DNA from: Chamaelirium japonicum
Lineage: Eukaryota > Streptophyta > Magnoliopsida > Liliales > Melanthiaceae
Reading direction: 5' to 3'
DNA length: 64,000 bases
Assembly: GCA_947650365.1 (NCBI GenBank)
Contig: OX393551.1
Coordinates: forward strand, 59,091,744-59,155,743
Shown: positions 10,993-22,994 of the stretch, one piece after another
Numbering within the stretch: the first letter of the stretch is position 1
How the letters are laid out: every line of letters starts with the position of its first letter
Made by a program: the position numbers and the translations under genes
The notes under the pieces: generated by a model
What the model was told of the DNA's origin: nothing
The model's input: the letters and a program-made list of their open reading frames with translations, nothing else
The model's database searches: none

Positions 10993-13103
10993 CTAGGGAT
11001 ATGATTCTAGGGGTTAGGATTGTAGGAGTATAAGTTTATGTCTTAGAGTAGTTCTCTAATGGGTAGTTGTATTGATGATGATTGATACTAGAAGTGGGAT
11101 CATGGTATGGTTTATGATCTTTATCTTTGGTCTAGGAGTCCATCGTAGGTTTTATCTCTCTCTTCTCGAAGCATGGAGATATGTTCCTAGGCGTTTCATT
11201 AGGATATTATCTTGTGATTATTTTAACAGGAGGTTTAGGTCGTAAGGGTGATTCTAGAGATAGTCGGGAGATTGATTTGGTAGTATTTCTTAGAGTAGTC
11301 AGTGGTAGCTTAGTGTGTGTATCTAAGGATGAGAGTCTAGGGTTTATTGTACTTGAAGAATTGGATAGATTGAGGGAATTGATTGGTAGCTAAAAATTTA
11401 TCCATACTTAGATATTTGATTGATAGGGACTTAGAGTCAAAATAAATATTATACAGATTGATCAGGATTATATTTGTCTCAAGACCTTAATGTTTAAGCT
11501 CAGATGTTAGTTGCGATGACTCAGGTAAGAAACCGCCTAGAATATCTTAACCAATGATAGTGTTGAGTCAATCTTGGAGTTTTTGTTTGGAGTCTACGGC
11601 TTATTGGATTTGCTAATTGTGGGCCTGGTGGCGAGTTGACTAAGAATTGGATTATGATAATCGATACTTGAGAAATTCGTCCATACTTGAGAAATTGATT
11701 GACTAATGCTAGAGGACTTAAATTATATTATACAGATTCATAAGGGATACAATTATCTTAGAACTTAGATGCTAGTTAAGTACACAAAATTAACTTCCAA
11801 CATAGAGTAATCTAATTTGGAGCCATCTAAATAATTCAAGGGTTATTATATACTAGCTACTATTCTAAGTATATGCCTTTAAAGCATATAATTGCATGCT
11901 TTGAAATTAAGACCCTAAAGGTGACATCGAGATTCCTTAGCACAAGTACAACGATGAAATCAAAATAAAAGTATAAGCTATTGTGATCTTTCTAGTGACA
12001 ACATGTTGATCAAGTTTTAGATATTCGTGTTTAGTTTGAAACTTAGTGAATTTGATTAGGAAAATGTATCTGACATAGTTGATGTAATTTTTAGATTAGA
12101 GACTTAGTTGGTAATCTTGGATCTCCAAAAAAAAAAAAAATTGTTCTTTTGAAATTATGGCAACTGCTCTACCAAAGGGGACGCTCTTTGGGTAAGAAAA
12201 GTAGCCACCGTTTCTTGAGAACTTTAATTATTCCAAAATAGCTCAAAATTGGTCACTATATTTTGTATGCCAATCACGAAACCTAACTAGTGATCTATCT
12301 ATTCTGAATTCTTAGGATATTAAATTTTAAAAATAATATTTTTATAATGGTTGTTAGTAGTTTTCAGAATTAATATAGATTATGGTGTCTCTTATATTCC
12401 TTCCCTACTAGTTTTCCTTTAAAGGTTCGGGGATCTTTTACGGACACTTAGCAAAATATTTAAGAATCCTTAGGATACTCTGTTGAGGTTAGAAAGATAG
12501 AAAAACATAGTTTAATTTTCAAATTCTCCCTTTGGTATGTTTAGAATCAGTGATTATAAGACTTATTGGATGATAGGGTGGCTTGTTGAATTATTAGACC
12601 TTCATTGTATAGAACTTGCTCTCGAAGAGTGCACCGTAGGAAATTCCTATAGCAACTAGTACATATATGGAATAGTTGAACCTATACTTTTTATTTCAAA
12701 ACTATAGTATTTGGAAATTGCACTTGTGACTGATTGTGTACTGTTCTGGTATAAAACTTGGGTGGTTTTGCACACTGGTCAGATGACAATGGCACATGGT
12801 TTGATACTTGTGATGTGCGCATTGGCTTGAGAAAAAAAAAAAAAAAAACTTTACCTGGGGTGCCAAGCTTGACTTTATCTGTTACAGGTTGTACTGGATT
12901 GTTAAACTTATACACATGTGAGTTACTTAAAACCACTTTTAAATGTATATCTCTTCTAGACACAAATGCGTATGAGACTTCTATTACTTGATATAAAACT
13001 TTATTATATCAGATTCATACTTCTGAAATAATTTTCAGCGAAAGTGTGATGATTATATCATAAATCCTATAAGTGTGTTTAAATTTCGAGGACGAAATTC
13101 TTT

Positions 13104-13117
13104 TAAGGAGGAAAGGA
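13104..13117 (+). promoter_or_regulatory. Polypurine tract of the LARD-like element
   Basis: AAGGAGGAAAGGA immediately precedes TGTAAC of the 3' LTR, the expected site of plus-strand priming. Confidence 0.85.
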
Positions 13118-16100
13118 TGTAACGACCATGAATTTTAAAAATATTATAAATCATGATCCTTGTAATGAGATAATATTTAATTCTAGTGCCTTAGTGTCTG
13201 CATCATCGATAGGATTCTAACGGATCTTGTTTCACTCAATTTTGACTTACGAAGGAATAGTTACAACCATTTGCATATTTTTGATGAAGACGACGGAATC
13301 CGAAATTCTTCTAAATTGAACCGGACGTAATTCCGTAATTTGAAATCTTCCAACTAGACACCCGTGTGCGACTCAACTGTTTCTTTTTCTAGATTTTTAG
13401 AAAAAAAAATAATATATATAATTTTCGGATGCAAAACTAATTTACAATGGATTTATTAGTATTTAGTATAGATCTATAGATTAATATATATAAATAATAA
13501 GTAATAAAATAATAATAGAAGAGAGGATATGAGCAAGTGTTGAAATAGGCTTCTTCGTGGAAGAAGCTGTGGCTCCATCCTTTTAATCACAGCCGTCCAT
13601 TTTACCTTGATCCGACGGCCCAAACTCCTCCCCCAATTAAAAAAAAAAAAAAAAACACATCAGCCCCCCCCTTCTCCACTCACACCGAACTCCCTTTCTC
13701 TATCTCTTACTCTATATCTCTCTCTCTCTTTTACTCTCATCCATACCATTCGGCCAAACCCTTCAACCAAACCCCTTCAAACCCCACCCAACCGAACCAT
13801 CTCTCTCTCTAACCCATCACAGCCGTCCCCTTCAACCCTCTCAGCCGATCTCTCTCTCTCTCTCCTCAACCCCCAAACCCGGCGACGTCGCCGCCTCAAA
13901 TCCCGCTGCCACTGCCGCCTCGAATCCCGCCCCGAATCCCGCTGCCACTGCCGCCCCGAATCCCGCCGCCACCGCCGCCCCGGATTCCGCCCCGAATCCC
14001 GCCGGCCGCCGCCCCTTCCTCCTTTAAATCATCAATTCTGGCCCTCTCCCATCAGCCCCTCATCTCCTCTCCCTCACCCTGTTGAAAACCGAATCCCATC
14101 CCCCCCATTGCAGTAGAAAAGAAAGTGAGAAACTAGAGAAGAGAGAGGAGAGGAAAAGAGAGAGAGAAACCAGAGAAGAAAGAGGGGAGGAAAAGAGAGA
14201 AGAAAGAGGGAAACTAGAGGAGAGTGGAAGAAGTAGGAGGAGAGCAGAGGGAGGCACGTGGTGGCTGCAGCGGTGGCTCTTCCTCCCGGGTGATGGCCCG
14301 ACCCTACCACCATCTCCTCCTCGGCTCGCATCGCACCAGCAGCGACAACAACGACCCCAAACCCAACTCCGGCAGCTTCTTTCCGACACCCCAAGGCAAG
14401 CCCCTACACTCTGTCGAATTTCCCTTTCTATGCGTGCACTCCTGCGATCGTCACATGCATGCACCATGCACTTCCACACCACGGCACCTGCGGTAAGAAA
14501 CTAAACCATCCCGGCTCGAGCGGTCGCTCTCCAGTGGTACCCCTTGGCGCCCATTTCACGTAGATGGCACTGGGGACGACAATCGAGGACCGGAGGTGGA
14601 GGGGATCTGGTTCGGTATGTTGGAGAAGGGACAAATCCGTCATTGTCGGATTTGTCCCGGGTTAAATGGTAATAAAATAATAGTATAAAAATTAAAATAA
14701 GGGTTGTGTATATAGGGTGTTATGTATAGTTGGATGGGTTGCCCTTAGCAGCTACCTAAGTAGTCGGGCTTCACTTGGTGGGAGGGCCCCACTCAAGGTG
14801 GCCGGGTCCCACCACCAAGTGGTAAATAGTTGCCGAAACGGTTTTAGCTATCATTTTGCCGTCTAATGTCGGAATACGACAAAACTGGCGGCATTGGACT
14901 CGGTTCTTAGAGACCTATCCGTTGGCGATGGGTTGACAATGATCAAATATAATTACCAAAATGCCCCTACTTGGGGTCCGGTTCAGCAAATCTTTCATCG
15001 ACCATAGCTTTTAGGATCGGACTCCGATTGTCATGAAATCGTTGGCAATGAATTCCAAACTTCGAGACCTACTTGTTGATAGTAGATTGGACCCTACTAG
15101 TCATAGTTACCAAAATCCCCCTACAGCGGGGCCCTGTTTATTCGTTCTTGCATCGATCGCAAACTTGCGGTCCGGACTCCGACTTGTCGCAATACTGGTA
15201 ATAACGGGTTCTAATTCTCGAGACCTATTCAATTATTATGCTACTGGAATCTAGTGAGTACCATCTGAGACTTAGGGGTCCACTTTGGCCTATAAGACAT
15301 ACCTTTTGAGGACCGAACCTATTTTGGAGCCGAGTTTCCCCGTATCCTACATTGTATAAACATCGTACCTGATATCGTTAGGTAGGTTGTACCCTACTCT
15401 TATTTAGAAGTTTGAAATAGATTCCATAACCAAGGTCTAATGGCCCATCGATAACCATGGATTAATGATGCCTAAAATTCTCGACTCGGCCAACTCGGCC
15501 CTAAACCCGTATCACTCGGTAGCAAGCATTAACCATGGGTCCGCTGTGTATGAATTTGGCAGTGCGTAACCGAGACGATCCAGCCATAGATGGAGCAGAG
15601 ACGGATCGAGAACAGTTAACGGGAGTTTGTACATGATCTACAACCAGGTGACATCTACTCCCCTTCCCGTGGTCTTTGATAGTGGGAAATGAGAACAACT
15701 AGGGTAGGTGCCCTCGATACTACATGCGGGTCCCGCCGGGCATCGCCGCATGTGGTCACGTGGACCCCTCCTTGCATGCGAAGTTGCGAGTTTGGCAATG
15801 CATGCTTTAAAATATTATTAAAATAATCATGCTTTAAAATATTATTAAAATACATCATGTTTTAAAATGTTATTAGAGAATAATTATTTCTGCTGATTGC
15901 TTGGACACCGTAAGTAGGAATCCCCTTAATATTAAGAATTTATAATTAAATAATAATTATCGGGCTCACTCTCCTGGATGGAGTGTGGAGACCCGGACAC
16001 ACGGGATTACGGGCGAGAGTAAATGCTATAGTTATTGTGATGCATGGGTTGTGAGCGCGGTACGAATCCCGGGGTAAAACATCGAAATTGTTTAATTATT

Positions 16101-17384
16101 ATATTGGTGTGATATTCTATCATGTGAAAAGATTCGGACCCCGTGCGCGCAAGGGCCGTGAACCACCCTGCGCGCACAGCCGAAGGTTAGTAGGTCAGGG
16201 GGTCACGGGCAGGGGTTGTGGTAAAGCCAATAGGTGGTGCCCTCGACGAGGGATTGGCCTAGCAATCCTGTCCCGGGGTAGTTGAAGACCCTAAAGAAAG
16301 CAAGTTGGGCGGTAGAGCTCCACCGTGAAAGACGGGAAACCCCTTATGATCATATGGGTGACTTTGCGCATGGTGTTGGAGTATGCGCGGCGAGAGAGTT
16401 GGCCCTCTACATCGAAATAAAAGGCCCTATAGTAATGCCCGACCGGGGGCAGGATGAACAAAATATCCGGGGTTCACATTGTGTGTACTTACTTTTATTA
16501 ATTGTAAAATGGTACTCCCGATAACTTAGTGACAGTAGGAATTGCATGAGAATGTAGGTATTGCATGGACACTTAGGACGTGATTGAAAGCGTAGTTGGA
16601 CAATCAGGATAATCAGTAAACTGGTTATAAAATACGGGCGTCATTAATTACCTAGACAGTTAGCTTGTCACTAGCCATTTATTTGGCTAATCTCCCAAAT
16701 CCGTTTGGGGGCTACTCATTCCCACGAGTAGGCTCTCCTGCAGGTTCGGAGATCCAGGGGTAGCCGCAGCACGAGGCCAGCGGTGGAGTGAGGACGGTGG
16801 CAGAGATTAGACTTTCGTATGTTGTGTATCAGTACTATTTTCTTCGGGCATTGTAATCGTATTAGTTTGATTTAGTGTATGTTATTAGTGGCAATGATAC
16901 AGCTGTGTTTTCTTTGGGTAGGCCTCTCCTCAAGGCCCCAAGCCTAGGGTAGCTCACTAATAAAATATAAGTTGTAAAGTGAACCAATCGACTAGCCCAT
17001 TAGATAGGATATATGAACCAGTGCCCGAGAGCTAGAGAGCGGGCGAGGCCACTCGGCTCGCCGTTCGAGGCTTGAGCCTCGTGCTCCCTTAAGAGGGAAT
17101 TCTGTCAGCATGTGGGACACCAGCAGGCCGCGCATGCTGAGAGGATTACCTGGTTGAGGGTCGAGCGTAATCATCTATCTATCTAAAAATTTATTATCTC
17201 TATGTTTTCTTTTTCAAAATGAAAGTATTTTGGAAAACAAAAGAAAAAGAAATGTTTTAAAATATTCCCTGAGAGAATAGAAGCCCTGTGAGAAACCCTA
17301 GTTGGAGTAGATAGTCGACCAAACCCTAAATCCCTTGGTCTTTTCACACCCCAGGGATCGGTTCTGGATTTCTGGGGCGTGACA
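13118..17384 (+). repeat. 3' LTR of the LARD-like element, 4267 bp
   Basis: It is colinear with the 5' LTR over its whole length. The 9-bp length difference is fully explained by the A-tract (17 versus 25) and the C-run (8 versus 9). Every other frame compared on both strands is identical. Confidence 0.92.
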
Positions 17385-17389
17385 ATAAG
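17385..17389. repeat. Target-site duplication ATAAG, right copy
   Basis: It matches 6698-6702 exactly. Confidence 0.9.
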
Positions 17390-19185
17390 ACCTCTACTGT
17401 TAGTTGATTAGAATCATAATCCTAGGATATATTGTAAACTCTTAGTTTATTATTCACTACTTTGATCTACTAAACAGTGCAGTCTATTACAGACCTAAAC
17501 TTGGATAGTTTGGGTGGTTTATATTAGGTTTTAGAGAACGTAAGCAGTCCTTAGGAATTCTATATTTTCTTAGAAGAACTAGGTGTCTCATTGAGTGACT
17601 CTCATGAAGGGGTGATCACTAAGGCTGGCCAGCCGTACTCGTACTAAGATGGTGATCAAAAAACTTTGAGAAGTCAGGACTGAAGTGGATGAACTGATCA
17701 GAGAGGGAAAATCAGTACTGATCTCAGTTAGTTTCATGGACACCGATTGGAAGGGTTCAAGTGCAGCATAGCAGGATAAAGTGTACTTACATAATTACTA
17801 ATAACCTTAGAGTGCAGTAGTGTCATAGTAGTGGTTGTGATATTGTTCACTAGTATAGCCTAGGCCATGGCACCAGTGGAAGCCATGGTTATTAGGGTCC
17901 CGAAGATTCCAACTTCTAGCCACCACTAACAGCCAGCGAACCTGATTCAGTGTCGTTAGGGTTTACTAACATGGAGACCGGCAAACCCAAGGGCAAGTTG
18001 ATTAGGAGTTATAGCTTAGGTTTTCTTAAGCAGTTCCTTTCCAGGGTCCTTGCACGAAGGAAACCTAGTTTGACTAGGGTTCCTCAATGGGACCCACCTA
18101 GTGGGCTCTAGGCTCGTGGAATGAAGATATGAATATTGTTGTGTGGAAGTTAGTCATGTGTGATCTCTAGGGTTTTCGAGGATCATTGGGTCTTGACTAA
18201 GTTGACTTTTCTCAGAAAAGTCATTAGTGTCCACTAAGGGCTAAGTTAAATCTCGTACATTCTAGGAGAAGTCATTAGAGCCTAGTTAAATAGACTTTAA
18301 TGATTTCCCTAAAATATAGGAGGTACCATAAGTGACCTATGATGGAGTACGACTCTATCTTCTTCTCTGGTCAAGAGAAGAAGCCATGGTGCAAGTTAGG
18401 GTTTGACTGCAGTCAAATTGGGCTAACAAGTGCGCAAGCCTTCCTCGACTTAAGTGGGTGCCAAAATATATGGGTGCAACTTGGGTGTTGTAGGCCTGCC
18501 CCTATGAGTCCTACCTATGTGAATTTCGGCCAAGGGATAAGCCCTAGTTGAAATTCACTAACATATAAGATCCATAGAAGGTTGAGAGGATAAAAATCCA
18601 AGGGATTTTAGCCTATAAACTAACCCTAACTGCTCCAAGGGACCTCTATCCCCCCAAAATAGAAAATCCCTAAAGGGAATTTCGGCCTATAAACTAACCC
18701 TAATCGCCCCCCATGGCCCAAGACCAAGCCAAAATCGTGCCCCCTCTTTCCTTGAGAGGTTCGGCCAAGAGAGAAGAGAAGTAAAGAAAGAGAAAGAGAA
18801 AAAGAAAGGAGAAAGAAGAGAAGAAAAAAAGGTCTTCTTCCCCTTCGGGCTTCCACATGATATATCCGTTCGTCTTCATTAAGTGTTCTTCATGAGAATC
18901 TAGGAGAAGGAGAAAACTTCTACAAGTCTTTTTTTTTTATGGGTAAAAACTTCTACAAGTCTACCATCGCGGCTCGTGTGGGATAGACGTTGAATCAAGA
19001 CGGTAGTGAGATCGCAACTTCATCTTCAACCTTCGTCTTCATCGGATTTACAACCTTAGATATCTATAAGTTCTAAGAGGTAAACTTCTAATAATCCATA
19101 GATGATGGTAGTCATTAGAATTAATTATTTTGAGACCATGATAATTCATAATTAATTATTATCTAGCTATGGTGCGAATTTGGTT
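17390..19185. other. Decayed sequence, possibly LTR-like in part
   Basis: No coding domain recognised. A segment TTCGGCCTATAAACTAACCC is repeated at about 18611 (variant) and 18683, followed by a purine-rich block at 18770-18835. This arrangement resembles a promoter and leader of an LTR, but ends, PBS and duplication were not found. Confidence 0.35.
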
Positions 19186-19189
19186 TTGA

Positions 19190-20155
19190 TCCGACATGAA
19201 AATTTTTGCATCCCGAATTTTTTTTGGATAGTCATAATCCTAATTCATACGCCATCTTTTGGGTGGCAAAACACACTTCTGCCTTACGCTCGGACCAACA
19301 CCAATCACATATGTCATAATCTGGTAGTGTCATCAACTTTCTTTGTGCCTTCAAAAATAACAACCTCTCCTATAACTGCACTTCCCTTCAAGTACTAAAA
19401 TTTACTTTGTGTAACGCCTTTCATAAAGACTATAGTACCTTTCAATGTCTTCAAAATCTCATTCTCAATTATTATTTTTAAGTCTTTGGATTCTTAAGCA
19501 CCAACCATGATAAGATTATTCTTCTAAGTAGGAATATATCTTACATCTTTTAATTTTAATCATCCTATCATACATGTTGATAAGTATAGTACCCATCCCA
19601 ACTATGCGACATGCTTGATTGTTTCTTATCAAGACTGTACCCATATCCACTTATCCATACTAGCATTCCCATTTGAGACAAACACGATAGGTAACACCTA
19701 TATCGAAATTTCATTTGCAAGAATCGGAATAACAAACAATGGATGAAATAGACAACAAAAAATTTGAAGAATCAGAATCATCGCCTTTTTTTTTTCTATG
19801 CAATGTTTGCTTCAGAAGATTTTTGCTCCTTCTTGTTCTTCAATTTAGGGTAGTTCTTCTTCTAATGCCCCATTTTATGATAAAATGCACACTCATCTTT
19901 ACATAGATTATGAACTCTTGATTTTGATCAAGACCTTCCTATATCACTTGATTTCTTTTAATTTGAGGAAGGGATTTTGATCGAGACCTTCCTGTTTCAT
20001 CTGATATCTTCCGATCTATAGATCTTCCTCTTGTTGTCAGTGTCTCAGACGTTGATTCATATGAAGAGTCATTCTTTGTCCTTTTGTACTCATGATTGAC
20101 CAACGCTGTAGTTAAGTCTTCACAACTTAAAAATGAAGATCAAGTGGGGGATGTT
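19190..20155 (-). pseudogene. Ty1/Copia gag, protease and pre-integrase remnant
   Basis: Reading down the minus strand, about 19935-19860 gives a zinc-knuckle block CKDECAFYHKMGH followed by a KKNYPKLKN-like tail. About 19700-19420 gives a degenerate protease with a GMGTILI block. About 19395-19300 gives GSAVIGEVVIFEGTKKVDD and TTRL*HM, the GAG-pre-integrase region (usually TxLWHxRLGH). Stops and frame changes are frequent. Confidence 0.6.
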
Positions 20156-20163
20156 AGCTAACT

Positions 20164-20990
20164 TTGTCACAAATGTCCTATAATGATATGGTGCTAGAAA
20201 GATATAGCATAAAGAATTGTTCATTAGATGATACACCTATTGCTAAGGGTGATAAATTGAGTCTACTCCAGTATCCAAAGAACGATCATCAGAAAGAGCA
20301 AGTAAAAGATATCACATATGCCTCTGCAGTTGGGAGTCTTATGTATGCTCAAGTTTGTACTCCTCCAGTATTACATATGTTGTTGGAATGCTTGGCAGAT
20401 ATTTGAGCAATTTGGTATGAACCATTGAAAACTACCAAGAGAATGATACGATATCTGCAGAGGAAAAAGAATTGCATGCTTACCTACAAGATATTTGACT
20501 TATTTGAGTTGATCGGATACACAGATTCATATTTTACTAGTTGTCTTGAATATAGAAAGTCGACACCAGGCTATGTTTTTATAATGGTACGAGGAACAAT
20601 TTTATGGAAGTGACAAATAGACACTTGTAGCTTCGTCCACCATGGAGCTAGAATTTATCACTTGTTATGAGGCATCTAATTAAATGATATGGCTTAAGAA
20701 TTTTTTTTCTGGGCTTTAGGTAGTGGATACAGTTGAGAGACCATTAAAGTTGTACTATGATAATAGAGCTGCAGAGCTTTATGCCAAGAGCAATAAGAGT
20801 TCATTGAAGTCAAAGCACATTGACATAAAATTTCTTACAGTAAAAGAAAGATTAAGGATTATCAAGGTGTCTATAGAGCATATCAATACAAATTAACCTC
20901 AAGGTTGCGGATCCACTTACTAAAGACTTACCACCTAAATGCTTTTTGGGGCAAGTTGCTCATATGGGTGTGGCTAGTACTTCTGATATG
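20164..20990 (+). pseudogene. Ty1/Copia RT C-terminus and RNase H remnant
   Basis: Broken frames show NCSLDDTPIAKGDKLSL, DITYASAVGSLMYAQVCT, then IGYTDSYFTSCLEYRKSTPG and YVFIMVRGTILWK, then a frameshifted TLVASSTMELEF-like RNase H block, a SKHIDIKF-like block and VADPLTKDLPPKCF at about 20905. This is the canonical end of Copia pol. It runs opposite to the gag-side fragment just upstream, so a rearrangement or two elements are involved. Confidence 0.8.
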
Positions 20991-21440
20991 ATTGTTTAGT
21001 AAGAGTTTGTCCAATTTTTGGGTTATTTCTTAGTATAATGACATGTGTACACATTCAGTTATTTGATGGGCATTAAATAAAGTTGTGTTTATTTTTCTTT
21101 AATATTTGGTTGGGCATATATGGTTTAAAGTTAGCCAAATAAGTTATTGGACTAGCTAAGGGCGTAAAGTTGAGTAAGTTGGAAATTGGTATAAAGATCA
21201 CTTTTATATGAAGTTTTCATACTTACACTCCACACTTGATCTGTATCATTGAAGACAATGATGCTTGTGATATGGAGGTCCTATTATGTTTAGAAGTGGT
21301 GATGGTCGCCATGTCCGATACTGGTGTCGTTTGTGGACCAGATTGTTTGGAGATGTCAGTCATTTTGACTGTTAAAGTTTGACGTCATAAAGTTTGTATA
21401 GTCCATATCCGGTACAACCCATTTGGTTCAAGTGGGAAAT

Positions 21441-21860
21441 TGTTAGAATTGTCCCATAAAGTGGGCATACATGAGTCATGTAGGTTATGTACAACGTCTT
21501 GAAGGCTTGGCCAGTGTCGTAGACCCGATCCGGTGTGATCATGTTTTGGTCGCGTTAGACCATCTCAAGTCGCAACTACGCCAAGGAGTGCGGTTAAGTT
21601 AGAGTGTGGGCTGAGCCTACATGTGTAAAGCTCGAGTTGGTTGAATTGATTAACCCCAACAATCTCAACGATGGATTGAGTAGGGGTTTAATTCTATAAA
21701 TACTCGGGCATGGTTCCTCTCTCCAAACCTAACATCATTCCTTCCTTATCTTAGCCCTCCCATCATCCATGAGGATCAGGATACCTAACTAGGGCAAGAA
21801 ACGGAAGGATCACGGCTCGACATCTTCCCTCGCATGCACTCTCTCTCACGTGCGTGACAT
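21441..21860 (+). mobile_element. Copia 3' LTR, partial
   Basis: The polypurine-like CAAGTGGGAAAT at about 21429 is followed by TGTTAGAATTGTCCC at 21441, the standard Copia PPT to LTR transition, downstream of RNase H on the same strand. TATA-like CTATAAATACTCGG lies at about 21693. The 3' end is uncertain; I place it near TGACA at about 21860. Confidence 0.6.
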
Positions 21861-21960
21861 CCTCTCCCATGGCACAAATATGCCAATCCAATCTCTGTCA
21901 ATCTGACAATGGATCTAGAGCTATCTTTGTAGAAGAATTATTTTACATCCTATTCCATTT

Positions 21961-21962
<2 letters not shown>

Positions 21963-22041
<79 letters not shown>

Positions 22042-22110
22042 TGGGGGTCTGGTGGAAGACTCCCCCCCCCCCCCCCCCCCCCCCCCCCACCACCACCACC
22101 ACCACCACCT
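21963..22110. repeat. Compound microsatellite (GA)n, (C)n, (CAC)n
   Basis: About 36 GA dinucleotides from 21965, a G-rich spacer, a C-run of nearly 30 bases to 22088, then a CAC trinucleotide run. Open frames of poly-RE, poly-SL and poly-W type come from it. Confidence 0.95.
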
Positions 22111-22257
22111 TGGATCTTGGTGCAAGGCTTCCATGAACTTTGCAACAAAAAAATCAAAACATAAGACTGGTTGGACAATGAAGCCAGCAGAGCTCAGGCT
22201 TGGCTTTGACCTGAGAGAAAGGCATCAACTGCTAATTTATTAATTCCATATTCCCGT

Positions 22258-22425
22258 GAAGCGTGGCATCAACGGTCATGATTCGCACACACAAACAAAG
22301 CACAGGGCCTTAAGGGAAAGCTCGCTCCACGGCGTTCATACCAGAAGTCGAACATGGAACCACTCCACCTTGGGAGAGAGGAAGTACCACTTGGACTACC
22401 TCCCGGTGGTCCTACCAAATAAATA
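22258..22425 (-). mobile_element. Possible tRNA-derived SINE
   Basis: On the minus strand TAGTCCAAGTGGTACTTCC (about 22404) followed after about 45 nt by GTTCGACTTCTGG (about 22350) resembles Pol III A and B boxes of plant tRNA-derived SINEs. No clear tail or flanking duplication was found. Confidence 0.35.
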
Positions 22426-22467
22426 AATAAGCAATATCTGTCCTTGAGTGAATTAATTAAAAAAAAA

Positions 22468-22732
22468 GGGTTATTTTGACTTTGCCCCCAAATTTGCTTT
22501 AAATTAGACTTTACCCCCATATTTTCATTAATTAGATTTTATCCCCCCAAAACTAACTGTTCCGTCAGGACACCCCCCCCAAAAACTTTATTTCTTTTCT
22601 GTCAGCTCACCCTTTCTCTTAGATGGTGAGCTAACGGAAAAGTTAGTTTTGGGGGGTAAACTCTAATTAATGAAAATGTGGGGGTAAAGTCTAATTCAAG
22701 ATAAAGTTTGGGGGGCATAGTCAAAATAACCC
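22468..22732. mobile_element. Palindromic MITE, 265 bp (family 1, copy A)
   Basis: Starts GGGTTATTTTGACTTTGCCC and ends with its inverse. The arms pair along most of the length (for example CCCCCCAAAACTAACT with AGTTAGTTTTGGGGGG). A-runs flank both sides. A second member lies at 37422-37679. It sits downstream of the HIG1 gene. Confidence 0.85.
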
Positions 22733-22994
22733 AAAAAAATTCAGGCCTATAGGTTGCGGTCCTTCTGGATAACCCAAACCTTATCCAGAACAATAAATAA
22801 CCACCCCTATGATCATTATCTGCACATAATATGATCCAAAATCCATTATTTACTCAATACAACCACCACTGATAACATCAAGGTGGAGGAATTGGAATCC
22901 TTTCCCCTTTATCTACAAACACCTTCTCAGTGCTACATCAGTACCCACCAACCTGATACCAGGGCATGGTGTTTGAAGGCCTCCCCTATCGCAT

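Larger units (their letters stand above)
10979..13117 (+). mobile_element. Non-coding interior of the LARD-like element
   Basis: No gag, protease, RT, RNase H, integrase or chromodomain signature in any frame. The longest frames are a 70-codon one at 11181 and two opposed short frames around 12691-12991 that run through an A-tract. It holds A-tracts at about 12127 and 12832, and ends in the Tekay-like CGAGGACGAAATTC motif and the purine tract. Confidence 0.85.
6703..17384 (+). mobile_element. Complete non-autonomous LTR retrotransposon, LARD-type, 10,682 bp
   Basis: Two long direct repeats starting TGTAAC and ending TGACA (6703-10978 and 13118-17384) flank a 2139-bp interior without gag or pol. 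A PBS complementary to initiator-Met tRNA (TGGTATCAGAGC) starts 2 nt after the left LTR and a purine tract AAGGAGGAAAGGA abuts the right LTR. Both ends carry TSD ATAAG. Just inside the right LTR is TTTCGAGGACGAAATTC, familiar from Tekay/Del chromoviruses, which suggests such an element supplies the proteins in trans. LTRs over 4 kb with a short non-coding interior match the LARD class described in cereals. All long open frames in the LTRs are low-complexity. Confidence 0.92.

Noticed and set aside
6703-17384. Segmental duplication of a 4.27-kb region with duplicated genes
   Set aside because: TG..CA ends, iMet PBS, purine tract and a shared ATAAG duplication show the two copies are LTRs of one element, and the paired frames are low-complexity.
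21854-22243. 129-codon frame with poly-RE and His/Pro runs
   Set aside because: It is a translation of (GA)n, (C)n and (CAC)n microsatellites.
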